A stretch of DNA of 45,838 nucleotides from Lysobacter_C sp966210725 (lineage in GTDB: Bacteria > Pseudomonadota > Gammaproteobacteria > Xanthomonadales > Xanthomonadaceae), in NCBI GenBank assembly GCA_966210725.1, contig CBIHLN010000015.1, positions 1-45,838 on the forward strand, given 5' to 3'. Both the position numbers and the translations under genes were made by a program. Each line of letters begins with the position of its first letter. Positions within the stretch are counted from its first letter, which is position 1. Under the pieces are notes generated by a model. It was not told where the DNA came from. It made no database searches and saw nothing but the letters and a program-made list of their open reading frames with translations. Below are positions 38,627 through 45,838 of this stretch, piece by piece.

Positions 38627-39570
38627 GCAGTCGCTCTTCGGTCGTGGTGCAGGAGGGCGCGCGCCTGCTCGGCGTCACGGTGCATCTGGGCCGTCAGGGC
38701 GGCCAGGGTGTCGAACTTTTCCTCGTCGCGCAGGCGGGCGACGAACTCGACCTCGATCCGGCGCCCGTAGAGGTCGCCATCGAAATCGAACAGGTGGGCT
38801 TCCAGCAGGGGCTCCACGCCGTCCACCGTCGGCCGCGTGCCGAGGCTGGACACCGAAGGCCAGGCATCGGGCCCCACACCATGGACGCGCGTGGCGTAGA
38901 TGCCCGACAGCGCCGGCGTGTCGCCATCGAAATGCAGGTTGGCGGTGGGATAGCCGAGGGTGCGGCCCAGTTGGCGGCCGCGGCGCACCCGCGCACCGAT
39001 GGCATACGGCCGCCCCAACAGCCGCTCGGCCAGAGCGAAGTCGCCGGCCTGGAGCGCCGCGCGGATGCGGGTGCTGGACACGCGCTCGCCGTCGAGCAGG
39101 ACAGGGTCGATCTCGCCGGCCTCGAAGCCCAGCTCGGCGCCCTGCGCACGCAGCACGGCCAGGTCACCCGCCCGCCCCTTGCCGAACCGGAAGCACGGGC
39201 CGACCCACACTTCGCGCGCGTCCAGCCGCCCGGCCAGCACATCGCGACAGAAGGCTTCAGCCGACATCCCCGCCATGCGCGCGTCGAACCGCAGCAGGCC
39301 CACCTGGTCCACACCCAGGTCCAGCAGGCCGGTGGCCTTGGCTCGGGCCGACAGCAGGCGCGGCGGCGGTGCGTCAGGCGCGAAGTACTCGCGCGGCAGG
39401 GGTTCGAAGGTGAGTGCAACCGCGGCGACGCCGAGCGCCCGCGCGCGGGCCACGGCGTGGCGCACCAGTGCCCGATGCCCCAGGTGCAGGCCGTCGAAAG
39501 CGCCGATGCAGACCACACTGCCGTGCGGGCATCGGGGCCCGCCGTCGACGTCTCGGAACAGCCTGCTCAT
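38623..39570 (-). CDS. ribF: Bifunctional riboflavin kinase/FAD synthetase
   Basis: Makes FMN and FAD from riboflavin. The 315 residues comprise an N-terminal FAD synthetase domain (IGAFDGLHLGHRAL, the nucleotidyltransferase HxGH signature; later STRIRAAL) and a C-terminal riboflavin kinase domain (GRTLGYPTANLHF, GIYATRV and the tail DFDGDLYGRRIEVEFV). TATACT (39583-39578) lies 7 nt before the ATG with no SD, so the message is likely leaderless. First gene of the operon with ileS. Confidence 0.96.
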   Translation of the reverse strand: MSRLFRDVDGGPRCPHGSVVCIGAFDGLHLGHRALVRHAVARARALGVAAVALTFEPLPREYFAPDAPPPRLLSARAKATGLLDLGVDQVGLLRFDARMAGMSAEAFCRDVLAGRLDAREVWVGPCFRFGKGRAGDLAVLRAQGAELGFEAGEIDPVLLDGERVSSTRIRAALQAGDFALAERLLGRPYAIGARVRRGRQLGRTLGYPTANLHFDGDTPALSGIYATRVHGVGPDAWPSVSSLGTRPTVDGVEPLLEAHLFDFDGDLYGRRIEVEFVARLRDEEKFDTLAALTAQMHRDAEQARALLHHDRRATA

Positions 39571-39577
39571 CGCGGGA

Positions 39578-39583
39578 AGTATA
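39578..39583 (-). promoter_or_regulatory. Probable -10 of ribF-ileS-lspA-ispH
   Basis: TATACT on the minus strand, 7 nt from the ribF ATG. No clear -35 is visible at 16-18 nt. The position implies a transcript starting at or next to the start codon. Confidence 0.6.
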
Positions 39584-39634
39584 GCCGGGGTGCGGGTTTG
39601 GCCGGCATTGGGCCTGCCCTCCGACCCCGCATTC

Positions 39635-39714
39635 CTGTAGGAGCGGCTTCAGCCGCGATCGCAAGCCGACCCTTGCGATTGATTCCACGATCGCGGCTGA
39701 AGCCGCTCCTACAG
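39635..39714. repeat. REP-like inverted repeat, copy 3 (perfect 27-bp arms)
   Basis: The arms 39635-39661 and 39688-39714 are exact reverse complements and contain GGAGCGGCTTCAGCCGCGA. The 26-nt centre holds a second small hairpin, TCGCAAG/CTTGCGA. The element sits between murJ and ribF, 7 nt from the murJ stop, and could end murJ transcription. Confidence 0.95.
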
Positions 39715-39721
39715 ACGACGG

Positions 39722-41263
39722 TCAATGCCGCAGATGGCGGGGGCGCAAGCCCAGCGCGACGAGCACTGCGCCGTAGGCGGCGGCGCCGACCGAGACCGCA
39801 GCCAGCAGCCAGACCCAGCGCCAGAGCATCGACAGCGCCGTCCAATCACCGACGTAAGCGCGCACTGCCAACACGGCCGCCGTCATCGCCAGCAGACCGG
39901 CGACGATGCGCAGCAACCACCCCGTCCAGCCGGGCGCGGCGCGATAGACGCCGTCGCGGCGAAGGTAGCGCCACAGCAGCCCCGCATTGAGCACGCCCGC
40001 CAGCGCGGTGGCGCCCGCGATGCCGACGTGCGCGGCTTCGAACCCGGCCATCCACAGCGGCGTGACCAGCGCGACCGTCAGCACCACGTTGGCGACCACG
40101 GTGATGACGGCGGCACGCATCGGCGTACGCGTGTCCTGCCGGGCATAGAACGCCGGCAGCAGCACCTTGCTCAGCATGAAGGTCGGGATGCCCACGCTCA
40201 TCGCCATGAGCGCGTAGCCCACCATTCGCGTGTCCTCGTCGGTGAAGGCCCCGCGCCGGAACAGCGAGGCCGTCAGCGGCTCGGCGAGCAACGCCAGCCC
40301 CAGCGCCGCCGGCATGCCGATGAGCATCACGGTACGCAGCCCCCAGTCGAGCGAACGCGAGTAGCCGTCGGCGTCGTCGTCGGCGTGGTGGCGCGAGAGC
40401 TGCGGCAGGATGACGGTGCCGATCGCCACGCCGAACAGGCCCAGCGGCAGCTCGGTCAGGCGGTCGGAGTAATACAGCCACGACTGCGCGGCCGGCACCA
40501 GGAGCGATGCGAAGACGGTGCCGACCAGCAGGTTCACCTGCGCCACGGACGAGGAAAAGATGGTCGGCAGCATCAGCCGACCGACCTTGCGCACACCCTG
40601 GTGGCGCAGGTTGAAGCGCATGCGCGGGCGGATACCCAGTCGCCCCATTGCCGGCCACAGCACCAGCATCTGCAGGACGCCGGCCGCCAGCACGCCCCAC
40701 GCCAGCGCCTTCTCCGGGACGTCGAAATAGCCGGCCACCAGCAGCATCGCGGCGATCAGGACCAGGTTGTGCAGCACCGGCGTCAACGCAGGCAGGCCGA
40801 AATGGCGGAAGCTGTTGAGCACCGCGCCCGCCAGTGCGGTCATCGAAATGAACGTCAGGTACGGGAAGGTCACCCGCAGCATGTCGGCGGCCAGCGGCAC
40901 GGTCACCGCGTCGGGCGCGGCGAACAGGAGGAACAGCTCGGCGATCCACGGCGCCGCCAGCATGCCCAGGCCGCTGACCACGATCACGATGGCCAGCAGC
41001 GCCCCGGCGACGTGGTCGAGGAAGTCCTGCAGCGCCTTCTGGTCGCCGCGCTGCTTGAGTTCCGACAGCACCGGGACGAACGCCGAGGAGAACGACCCCT
41101 CGGCGAAGATCCGACGCAGGTAGTTGGGGATGCGGTAGGCGACCACGAACGCGCTCATCGCCGCGCTGGCCCCGAACAGGTGCGCCTGTATCGCGTCGCG
41201 CACGTAGCCCGCGATGCGCGACAGGAACGTCATCGCGCTGAAAACGGCGGTGGATCGCAGCAT
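39722..41263 (-). CDS. murJ: Lipid II flippase MurJ
   Basis: Inner-membrane MOP-superfamily flippase of 513 residues and about 14 transmembrane segments that moves lipid II to the periplasm for peptidoglycan synthesis. Family features: MLRSTAVFSAMTFLSRIAGYVRDAIQAHLFG at the start, the conserved RRIFAEGSFSSAFVPVLSE stretch with the essential arginines, and YSDRLTELPLGLFGVAIGTVILP. The start at 41263 gives the standard N-terminus; an upstream ATG at 41362 would add 33 Pro/Gly-rich residues. Divergent from rpsT, as in many proteobacteria. Confidence 0.96.
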   Translation of the reverse strand: MLRSTAVFSAMTFLSRIAGYVRDAIQAHLFGASAAMSAFVVAYRIPNYLRRIFAEGSFSSAFVPVLSELKQRGDQKALQDFLDHVAGALLAIVIVVSGLGMLAAPWIAELFLLFAAPDAVTVPLAADMLRVTFPYLTFISMTALAGAVLNSFRHFGLPALTPVLHNLVLIAAMLLVAGYFDVPEKALAWGVLAAGVLQMLVLWPAMGRLGIRPRMRFNLRHQGVRKVGRLMLPTIFSSSVAQVNLLVGTVFASLLVPAAQSWLYYSDRLTELPLGLFGVAIGTVILPQLSRHHADDDADGYSRSLDWGLRTVMLIGMPAALGLALLAEPLTASLFRRGAFTDEDTRMVGYALMAMSVGIPTFMLSKVLLPAFYARQDTRTPMRAAVITVVANVVLTVALVTPLWMAGFEAAHVGIAGATALAGVLNAGLLWRYLRRDGVYRAAPGWTGWLLRIVAGLLAMTAAVLAVRAYVGDWTALSMLWRWVWLLAAVSVGAAAYGAVLVALGLRPRHLRH

Positions 41264-41353
41264 GCCGCCGCCCCGTCGGGGCCCCGGGTCCGGGGTGGCG
41301 GCCTCAGGGTCGGGAGCCGGGGCGCTCAAGCCCGCCCCCGGCAGGGGGTCAAG

Positions 41354-41382
41354 TTGACGCAAGCCACTGAATCGCCCATAAT
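41354..41382 (+). promoter_or_regulatory. rpsT promoter
   Basis: TTGACG (41354-41359), a 17-nt spacer and CATAAT (41377-41382): a near-consensus sigma-70 promoter about 68 nt before the GTG start of rpsT. Confidence 0.8.
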
Positions 41383-41449
41383 TTCCTGTCTGCCTTTGCG
41401 CACACCCAATCCCTCTTTACCGTATCACCCATTTTTTCAGGAATTCGCC

Positions 41450-41719
41450 GTGGCAAACATCAAGTCCGCCAAGAAGCGCGCCAAGCAGGCCGTCGTGCGC
41501 AACGCCCGTAATGGCAGCCAGCGTTCGATGCTGCGCACCTCCGTCAAGAAGGTCCTCAAGGCGCTGAACGAGAACGACGCCGCCGGTGCCGAAGCCGCTT
41601 TCGCCACCGCCCAGCCGATCCTCGACCGGTTCAGCGCCCGTGGCCTGATCCACAAGAACAAGGCCGCCCGTCACAAGGCCCGCCTGAACGCCCGCATCAA
41701 GGCGCTCAAGGCCGCCTGA
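41450..41719 (+). CDS. rpsT: 30S ribosomal protein S20
   Basis: Basic ribosomal protein of 89 residues: ANIKSAKKRAKQAVVRNARNGSQRSMLRT and GLIHKNKAARHKARLNARIKAL are the S20 hallmarks. The start codon is GTG at 41450 with SD AGGAA at the right spacing. A strong terminator follows. The ORF frame continues upstream on low-complexity codons that are not part of the gene. Confidence 0.97.
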   Translation: MANIKSAKKRAKQAVVRNARNGSQRSMLRTSVKKVLKALNENDAAGAEAAFATAQPILDRFSARGLIHKNKAARHKARLNARIKALKAA

Positions 41720-41742
41720 TCCGGCGCCGACGCTGCTATCGG

Positions 41743-41769
41743 AAAACCCGGCTTCGGCCGGGTTTTTTT
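41743..41769 (+). terminator. Intrinsic terminator after rpsT
   Basis: AAAACCCGGC (41743-41752) pairs with GCCGGGTTTT (41757-41766) around a stable TTCG tetraloop, and the T-run continues to 41769. Confidence 0.93.
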
Positions 41770-41920
41770 GTGGCTGCGGGTGGGCGCTTGTATCGACCCG
41801 TGTCATTTCGGGGCATCGCCTGGCGATCCGCTTGGTCGCCCTGCTGTCGCAGCCGGCCGACGGGAAACACGGAAGCCGATTCCAATCACGTCCGGGATGA
41901 GACGGGACCGGCTGCGAGGC

Positions 41921-42994
41921 TCAACCGCCCTCGCCGTTCTCGGCGGCCTCGTTCGCCGCCGCTTCCAGCGCGTCCTCGCGCTGGCGATCGAAGAACGCTT
42001 GCACTTCCAGCATCACCGGCCACGTGCCATCGCGGCCGATGGCCGAGACGAGGAACCAGCGGTCCTTCCAACCGAGTTCGTCGATGACGGCCTGGGCGGC
42101 GGCCTGGCGCTCGTCCTCCGGCAGCAGGTCGGCCTTGTTGAGGACCAGCCAGCGCGGCTTGGCGAGCAGCTCGGGATCGTGCCGCTCCAGTTCGCGCTCG
42201 ATGGCGCGCACCTGCTCGGCGGCGCTGATCTCGACCCCGCCCTCCATCGGTGCGATGTCGACCAGGTGCAGCAGCAGCCGCGTGCGCTGCAGGTGACGCA
42301 GGAATTGCGCACCCAGGCCGGCGCCGTCGGCCGCACCCTCGATCAGCCCCGGGATGTCGGCGATCACGAAGCTGCGGTACGCCTCGACACTGACCACGCC
42401 CAGGTTCGGGTAGAGCGTGGTGAACGGGTAATCGGCCACCTTCGGCGTCGCCGCCGACACCGCGCGGATCAGCGTGCTCTTGCCGGCATTGGGGAAGCCC
42501 AGCAGGCCGACATCGGCCAGCAGCTTCAGCTCCATCCGCAGCTCGCGCTCCTCGCCCGGCAGGCCCGGCAGTGCCTTGCGCGGCGTGCGGTTGGTGGAGC
42601 TCTTGAAGTGCATGTTGCCCAAGCCGCCCTTGCCGCCACGGGCCACCAGCAGTCGCTCGCCGTGGCGGGTCAGGTCGCCGATCACTTCGTCGGTCTCGAC
42701 GTTGGTGATGACCGTCCCGACGGGCACGGCGATGACCAGATCCTGCCCGGCCTTGCCGTACATCTGGCGCCCCATGCCGTTTTCGCCGCGCTGCGCACGG
42801 AACTGGCGCTGGTGGCGGAAGTCGACCAGCGTATTGAGGTTCTCGTCGGCGACCAGCCACACGCTGCCACCGTCGCCACCGTCGCCGCCGTCCGGGCCGC
42901 CCAACGGGATGAACTTCTCGCGCCGGAAGCCGACGCAGCCGTTGCCGCCGTTGCCGGCAATGACCTGGATTTCAGCTTCGTCGACGAGTTTCAT
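41921..42994 (-). CDS. obgE: Obg-family GTPase ObgE/CgtA
   Basis: Ribosome-associated GTPase of 357 residues, acting in 50S assembly and stress control. The N-terminal glycine-rich OBG fold begins MKLVDEAEIQVIAGNGGNGCVGFRREKFIPLGGPDGGDGG. The G domain has GFPNAGKST (P-loop), ADIPGLIEGA and LNKADLL (NKXD). The C-terminal extension is short and acidic (ENGEGG). It follows rpmA in the usual rplU-rpmA-obgE order, 117 nt downstream. Confidence 0.97.
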   Translation of the reverse strand: MKLVDEAEIQVIAGNGGNGCVGFRREKFIPLGGPDGGDGGDGGSVWLVADENLNTLVDFRHQRQFRAQRGENGMGRQMYGKAGQDLVIAVPVGTVITNVETDEVIGDLTRHGERLLVARGGKGGLGNMHFKSSTNRTPRKALPGLPGEERELRMELKLLADVGLLGFPNAGKSTLIRAVSAATPKVADYPFTTLYPNLGVVSVEAYRSFVIADIPGLIEGAADGAGLGAQFLRHLQRTRLLLHLVDIAPMEGGVEISAAEQVRAIERELERHDPELLAKPRWLVLNKADLLPEDERQAAAQAVIDELGWKDRWFLVSAIGRDGTWPVMLEVQAFFDRQREDALEAAANEAAENGEGG

Positions 42995-43068
42995 GGGCAG
43001 GGACTGGAGGCTGGGGATTAGAGGCTAATAGCCGGAACTGGGAGTTGGAGCTGCTCCTTAAACAAGAA

Positions 43069-43086
43069 GCCCCGCCGAAGCGGGGC
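43069..43086 (-). terminator. Terminator between rpmA and obgE
   Basis: GCCCCGC (minus) closes on GCGGGGC around TTCG and is followed on the minus strand by TTCTTGTTTAAGG. It could separate or attenuate obgE transcription from rplU-rpmA. Confidence 0.7.
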
Positions 43087-43111
43087 CCCTCGATCGGAAC
43101 ACGGCGGACGA

Positions 43112-43369
43112 TTACTCGCCGACCACGCTCACGGTGCGGCGGCGCTTCGGGCCCTTGGTCGAAAACTCGACCTTGCCGTCAACCAGCGCGAACAGCGTGT
43201 GGTCGCGGCCCAGGCCGACGCCGGCGCCCGGATGGAACTGGGTGCCACGCTGGCGGACGATGATGTTGCCGGCCTCGATGGCCTGGCCGCCGTACATCTT
43301 CACGCCCAGGTACTTCGGGTTGGAGTCGCGGCCGTTGCGCGAGGAACCTACGCCCTTTTTATGTGCCAT
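43112..43369 (-). CDS. rpmA: 50S ribosomal protein L27
   Basis: Ribosomal protein of 85 residues. The start MAHKKGVGSSRNGRDSNPKYLGVKMYGG is the full L27 signature, with the N-terminal tail that reaches the peptidyl-transferase centre already in mature form. It follows rplU by 12 nt. Confidence 0.98.
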   Translation of the reverse strand: MAHKKGVGSSRNGRDSNPKYLGVKMYGGQAIEAGNIIVRQRGTQFHPGAGVGLGRDHTLFALVDGKVEFSTKGPKRRRTVSVVGE

Positions 43370-43381
43370 GACTGCGTCTCC

Positions 43382-43699
43382 TTACTTGCTGCCACCGGCA
43401 ATGCCGGTGATCTCGATTTCGGTGTAGTGCTGCCGGTGGCCCATCTGCTTGCGATGGTGCTTGCGGCGGCGGAACTTGACGATGCGCACCTTGTCGGCGC
43501 GGCCGTGGCCGACAACCTTGGCGGTGACGGTGGCGCCCTTGAGCGCGTCGCCGAGCTTCACGCCCTCGCCGTCGCCCAGCATCAGGACGTTGTCGAACTT
43601 GATCTCGTTGCCTTCTTCGACTTCGAGCTTCTCGACGCGGAGCGTCTCGCCCTTCATCACGCGGTATTGCTTACCGCCGGTGACCAGAACTGCGTACAT
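43382..43699 (-). CDS. rplU: 50S ribosomal protein L21
   Basis: Ribosomal protein of 105 residues binding 23S rRNA: MYAVLVTGGKQYRVMKGETLRVEKL and KIVKFRRRKHHRKQMGHRQHYTEIEI-type C-terminus are diagnostic. Leads rplU-rpmA. Its promoter is at 43764-43792 on the minus strand, and SD AGGAA precedes the ATG. Confidence 0.98.
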   Translation of the reverse strand: MYAVLVTGGKQYRVMKGETLRVEKLEVEEGNEIKFDNVLMLGDGEGVKLGDALKGATVTAKVVGHGRADKVRIVKFRRRKHHRKQMGHRQHYTEIEITGIAGGSK

Positions 43700-43763
43700 G
43701 ACCGGGATTCCTCTGTAGTTATTTTTGATGCACTGCCACCCATGGCGGGCGGACAGAAGCGGA

Positions 43764-43792
43764 ATTGTAGGTCAATCAGTGAGTTGCAGCAA
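43764..43792 (-). promoter_or_regulatory. rplU-rpmA promoter
   Basis: Minus strand: TTGCTG (43792-43787), 17-nt spacer, TACAAT (43769-43764). The start would lie about 58 nt before the rplU ATG. Confidence 0.75.
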
Positions 43793-43911
43793 CCCGGCCG
43801 ACATGCCTCGACCGCAGGCCGAGGAGCACCGCTCCAGCCGGGGGATCCACAGCGCAGACCCGCACTTGACGGCAGTGTGTGACGCGCTGCGACAGTCAAA
43901 CCGGCATAAAA

Positions 43912-43927
43912 AGTGAACTGCATCACA
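43912..43927. promoter_or_regulatory. CRP/Clp-like operator
   Basis: AGTGA-N6-TCACA (43912-43927) differs from the consensus TGTGA-N6-TCACA at one position. Clp, the CRP homologue of xanthomonads and Lysobacter, is known to activate secreted proteases. The site is about 424 bp from the protease start and 213 bp from rplU. Confidence 0.6.
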
Positions 43928-44350
43928 TTTTAAGGGTTGTTCCCGCCGCACGAATCACTTAGGTTCGGTTCAGGAGCGACAACAGGGGGTCGCTCGCCTC
44001 GGGTTCGCAACGCGCCGCCATGCTGGCAGCCGCGTGTGCGGAATCCGCTCGCGGGGATACCTCTTTGCACAGCAGCAGCCTTTGCGTGGAAGCCCGGCTC
44101 CGTACCCGCCGCCAGCGGTGGCTCGCTCGCGCCACCCGCCCCCACCTGCAACGCACCGGCGACTCCGACGCGCAGCGCCCCGCCGGCGCGCACGCTCTTG
44201 TCTACCCCTTTGCGCACAACCGGCCACACGGTTGCGCGCGCCTCAAGCCCTGCGCACCGCCAAGGTCGGCGATCGCGGGCCCGTGCCCGCCGCCCGACAG
44301 GGGGAGCGACGGGGTTTCCGCAGCAACGCAGCTGAAAGGACGTACCCATC

Positions 44351-45835
44351 ATGGTCCGTAAATCCCGTTCAATGCAGTTGAGTGCGTTGGCAGTCGCCAC
44401 CGCCATCGTCATCGCCCCGGCCGCCTGGTCCGGCGGCAAGGTTTCCGGCTTCCAGCGACCGGCCCAGGCCGCCGTCGCATCGAAGCCCGGGCAGGCCCAG
44501 CACGACCGGTTCATCATTACCTACCGCAGTGGCGCCAAACGCATGACATCGGCCGCCACCGCGCAATCGCTCTCGGCGGCGGCGCGCGCCTCTGGCATCG
44601 GCATCCAGCCGATGCGGACGCTGGCGACCGGCAGTGCGCTTATCCGTACGGACCGGAAGCTCGACCGTGCGGCTAGCAAGCGCCTGATGCTGGCCTTGAT
44701 GAAAGACCCGAACGTGCTCGCGGTCGAACCCGATCGGCGGGTACAGCGCCTGTTCGTGCCCAATGACCCGGGCTACGCGGACCAGTGGCATTACAAGGAC
44801 GGCCCCGGCGGCATCAACATGGAGCCGGCATGGGACCTGAGCACGGGCGAAGGCGTCGTGGTCGGCGTCATCGACACCGGCATCACCCCGCATTCGGACC
44901 TGGACGCCAACATCGTGGGCGGCTACGACTTCATCTTCGACCCGGATGTCTCGGTCGACGGCGATGGACGCGATGCCGACCCCAACGACCCGGGCGACTG
45001 GCACAGCGGCGAATGCAACATCTTCGGCATCCCCGAGGACAGCAGCTGGCACGGCACGCACGTCGCCGGCACGGTCGCGGCGGTCACCGACAACAACAAC
45101 GGTGTCGCGGGCGTTGCCCACGGCGCCAAGGTCCAGCCGCTGCGAGGCCTGGGCAAGTGCGGTGGCTACACCTCCGACATCGTCGATGCCATCACCTGGG
45201 CGTCGGGCGGTGCGGTCGCCGGCGTGCCGGACAACGCCACCCCTGCCGAAGTCATCAACCTGAGCCTGGGCGGTGGCGGCGCGTGCTCGGTCGCCGAGCA
45301 GACCGCCATTGACGCGGCCGTCGCGCGCGGCAGCACCATCGTCGTCGCAGCCGGCAACTCCAGCTCCGATGTCAGCGGCTTCTCGCCGGCCAGTTGCGAC
45401 AACGTCATCGCGGTGTCGTCCGTCGGCCCCACGGGCGCGTTGTCGGGCTTCTCCAACTTCGGTGCGCTGATCGACGTCGCCGCCCCGGGTGGCAGCGGTG
45501 CGGCACCGGCCGAAGACAACATTCTTTCGACGCTCAACAGCGGCACGCAGGGCCAGGCGGCCGAGGCCTACGCCTGGTACGCAGGCACCTCGATGTCCGC
45601 CCCGCACGTGGCGGGCGTCGTGGCGCTGATGCAATCCGCGGCGGTGGCGGCGGGCGGCTCGCCCAAGACCCCGGCGGAGATCGAGGAAATCCTCGTCAAC
45701 ACGTCGTACAGCGGCACCTTCCCGGCCGGCTGCAGCTACAGCAAGTGGTGCGGGTCCGGCGTCATCGATGCACGCTACGCCGTGGCCGTGGCCTCCGGCG
45801 CCGAGCCCCTGCCGGAACCGCACCACTTGCTGTAG
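44351..45835 (+). CDS. Secreted S8-family serine protease (subtilase)
   Basis: Extracellular subtilisin-like protease precursor of 494 residues. A Sec signal peptide (basic MVRKSRSMQ, hydrophobic 10-26) is followed by an I9-like inhibitor propeptide (about 51-133, FIITYRSGAK to VLAVEPDRRV). The S8 domain (about 140-480) has catalytic Asp175 (VIDTG), His234 (HGTHVAG), oxyanion Asn303 (NLSLGG) and Ser414 (GTSMSAPHV). Six cysteines (222, 270, 312, 349, 461, 467) could make three disulfides. There is no PPC or P-domain tail; the protein ends LPEPHHLL right after the catalytic fold. SD AAAGGA precedes the ATG. Reads to a stop 3 nt before the window end. Confidence 0.95.
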   Translation: MVRKSRSMQLSALAVATAIVIAPAAWSGGKVSGFQRPAQAAVASKPGQAQHDRFIITYRSGAKRMTSAATAQSLSAAARASGIGIQPMRTLATGSALIRTDRKLDRAASKRLMLALMKDPNVLAVEPDRRVQRLFVPNDPGYADQWHYKDGPGGINMEPAWDLSTGEGVVVGVIDTGITPHSDLDANIVGGYDFIFDPDVSVDGDGRDADPNDPGDWHSGECNIFGIPEDSSWHGTHVAGTVAAVTDNNNGVAGVAHGAKVQPLRGLGKCGGYTSDIVDAITWASGGAVAGVPDNATPAEVINLSLGGGGACSVAEQTAIDAAVARGSTIVVAAGNSSSDVSGFSPASCDNVIAVSSVGPTGALSGFSNFGALIDVAAPGGSGAAPAEDNILSTLNSGTQGQAAEAYAWYAGTSMSAPHVAGVVALMQSAAVAAGGSPKTPAEIEEILVNTSYSGTFPAGCSYSKWCGSGVIDARYAVAVASGAEPLPEPHHLL

Positions 45836-45838
45836 CTG

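Larger units (their letters stand above)
43700..44350. other. 650-bp rplU / protease intergenic region
   Basis: Contains the rplU promoter, a CRP/Clp-like site (43912-43927), TTGTTC-N17-TAGGTT (43937-43965) as a weak plus-strand promoter candidate, and an SD AAAGGA at about 44336. The rest is C-rich with open frames on several strands but no recognisable protein; I see no gene there. Confidence 0.55.

Noticed and set aside
35813..38770. 985-codon plus-strand frame opposite ileS
   Set aside because: Antisense shadow; composition is typical of GC-rich reverse frames and the ileS protein is complete.
41264..41362. MurJ extended by 33 residues to an upstream ATG
   Set aside because: The extension is Pro/Gly-rich and unlike the family N-terminus, which starts at MLRSTAVF.
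43866..43890. TTGACG (43866-43871) as a protease promoter -35
   Set aside because: No -10-like hexamer lies 16-18 nt downstream; the stretch is more likely part of the regulatory region around the Clp-like site.
43937..44335. 132-codon open frame before the protease
   Set aside because: Pro/Arg/Ala-rich with no domain, no SD and overlapping frames of similar quality on both strands.

Overview
This is a GC-rich chromosomal window from a gammaproteobacterium, most likely of the Xanthomonadaceae/Lysobacteraceae (Lysobacter, Luteimonas or a close relative). The evidence is the lexA-recA-recX-alaS-csrA order, a lexA operator of the TTAG-N6-TRCTA type typical of Xanthomonadales, REP-like repeats built on GGAGCGGCTTCAGCCGCGA, a Bcp peroxiredoxin with the Xanthomonas-type cysteine pair, and a secreted subtilase. 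I see no insertion sequence, integrase, phage gene or CRISPR array. Almost all of the window is chromosomal housekeeping DNA.

Layout: (1) 1-7073: 3' end of tRNA-Glu, fdxA, then dapA-bamC on the minus strand, gcvR-like/bcp/phoH-like, thiD with an overlapping alpha/beta hydrolase, and tRNA-Arg and tRNA-Ser. (2) 7140-13343, all minus: pncC-lexA-recA-recX-alaS-csrA, covering SOS control, recombination, alanyl-tRNA synthesis and carbon-storage regulation. (3) 13418-19642, all minus: a TonB-dependent receptor and an arsenic cassette arsR-gapdh-arsJ-arsH. This looks like an accessory block between pncC and mutS, which are near neighbours in other gammaproteobacteria. (4) 19800-26254, plus: mutS, katG with an OxyR-like upstream site, and a short-chain dehydrogenase carrying a twin-arginine signal. 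(5) 26273-33964: hslR, the ffh / rpsP-rimM-trmD-rplS translation and secretion cluster, ypjD (ccsA-like), a PAP2-like membrane protein, radA and tRNA-Thr. (6) 34069-41719: ribF-ileS-lspA-ispH on the minus strand, murJ, and divergent rpsT. (7) 41921-45835: rplU-rpmA-obgE and a complete secreted S8 protease, with a CRP/Clp-like site in its 650-bp upstream region.

How the genes work together: the arsenic cassette fits the arsenate route in which GAPDH makes 1-arseno-3-phosphoglycerate and ArsJ exports it. It sits beside the ArsR sensor and the organoarsenical oxidase ArsH, with no arsC or arsB/acr3 in the window. katG, bcp and fdxA contribute to peroxide and redox defence. RecA, RecX, LexA, RadA and MutS make this a DNA-repair-rich segment.

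The most notable non-coding signals are: a lexA promoter whose operator and -10 box lie so close to the ATG that the mRNA must be nearly leaderless; the same -10/6-8 nt/ATG geometry at arsR, ribF, pncC, fdxA, thiD and ypjD; paired palindromes in the arsR promoter; an ATAG-N7-CTAT OxyR-type element before katG; and three copies of an inverted REP element, one a perfect 27-bp palindrome. I did not find a wholly new multi-gene system. The accessory block with its receptor, and the Tat-exported dehydrogenase, are the places most worth follow-up.
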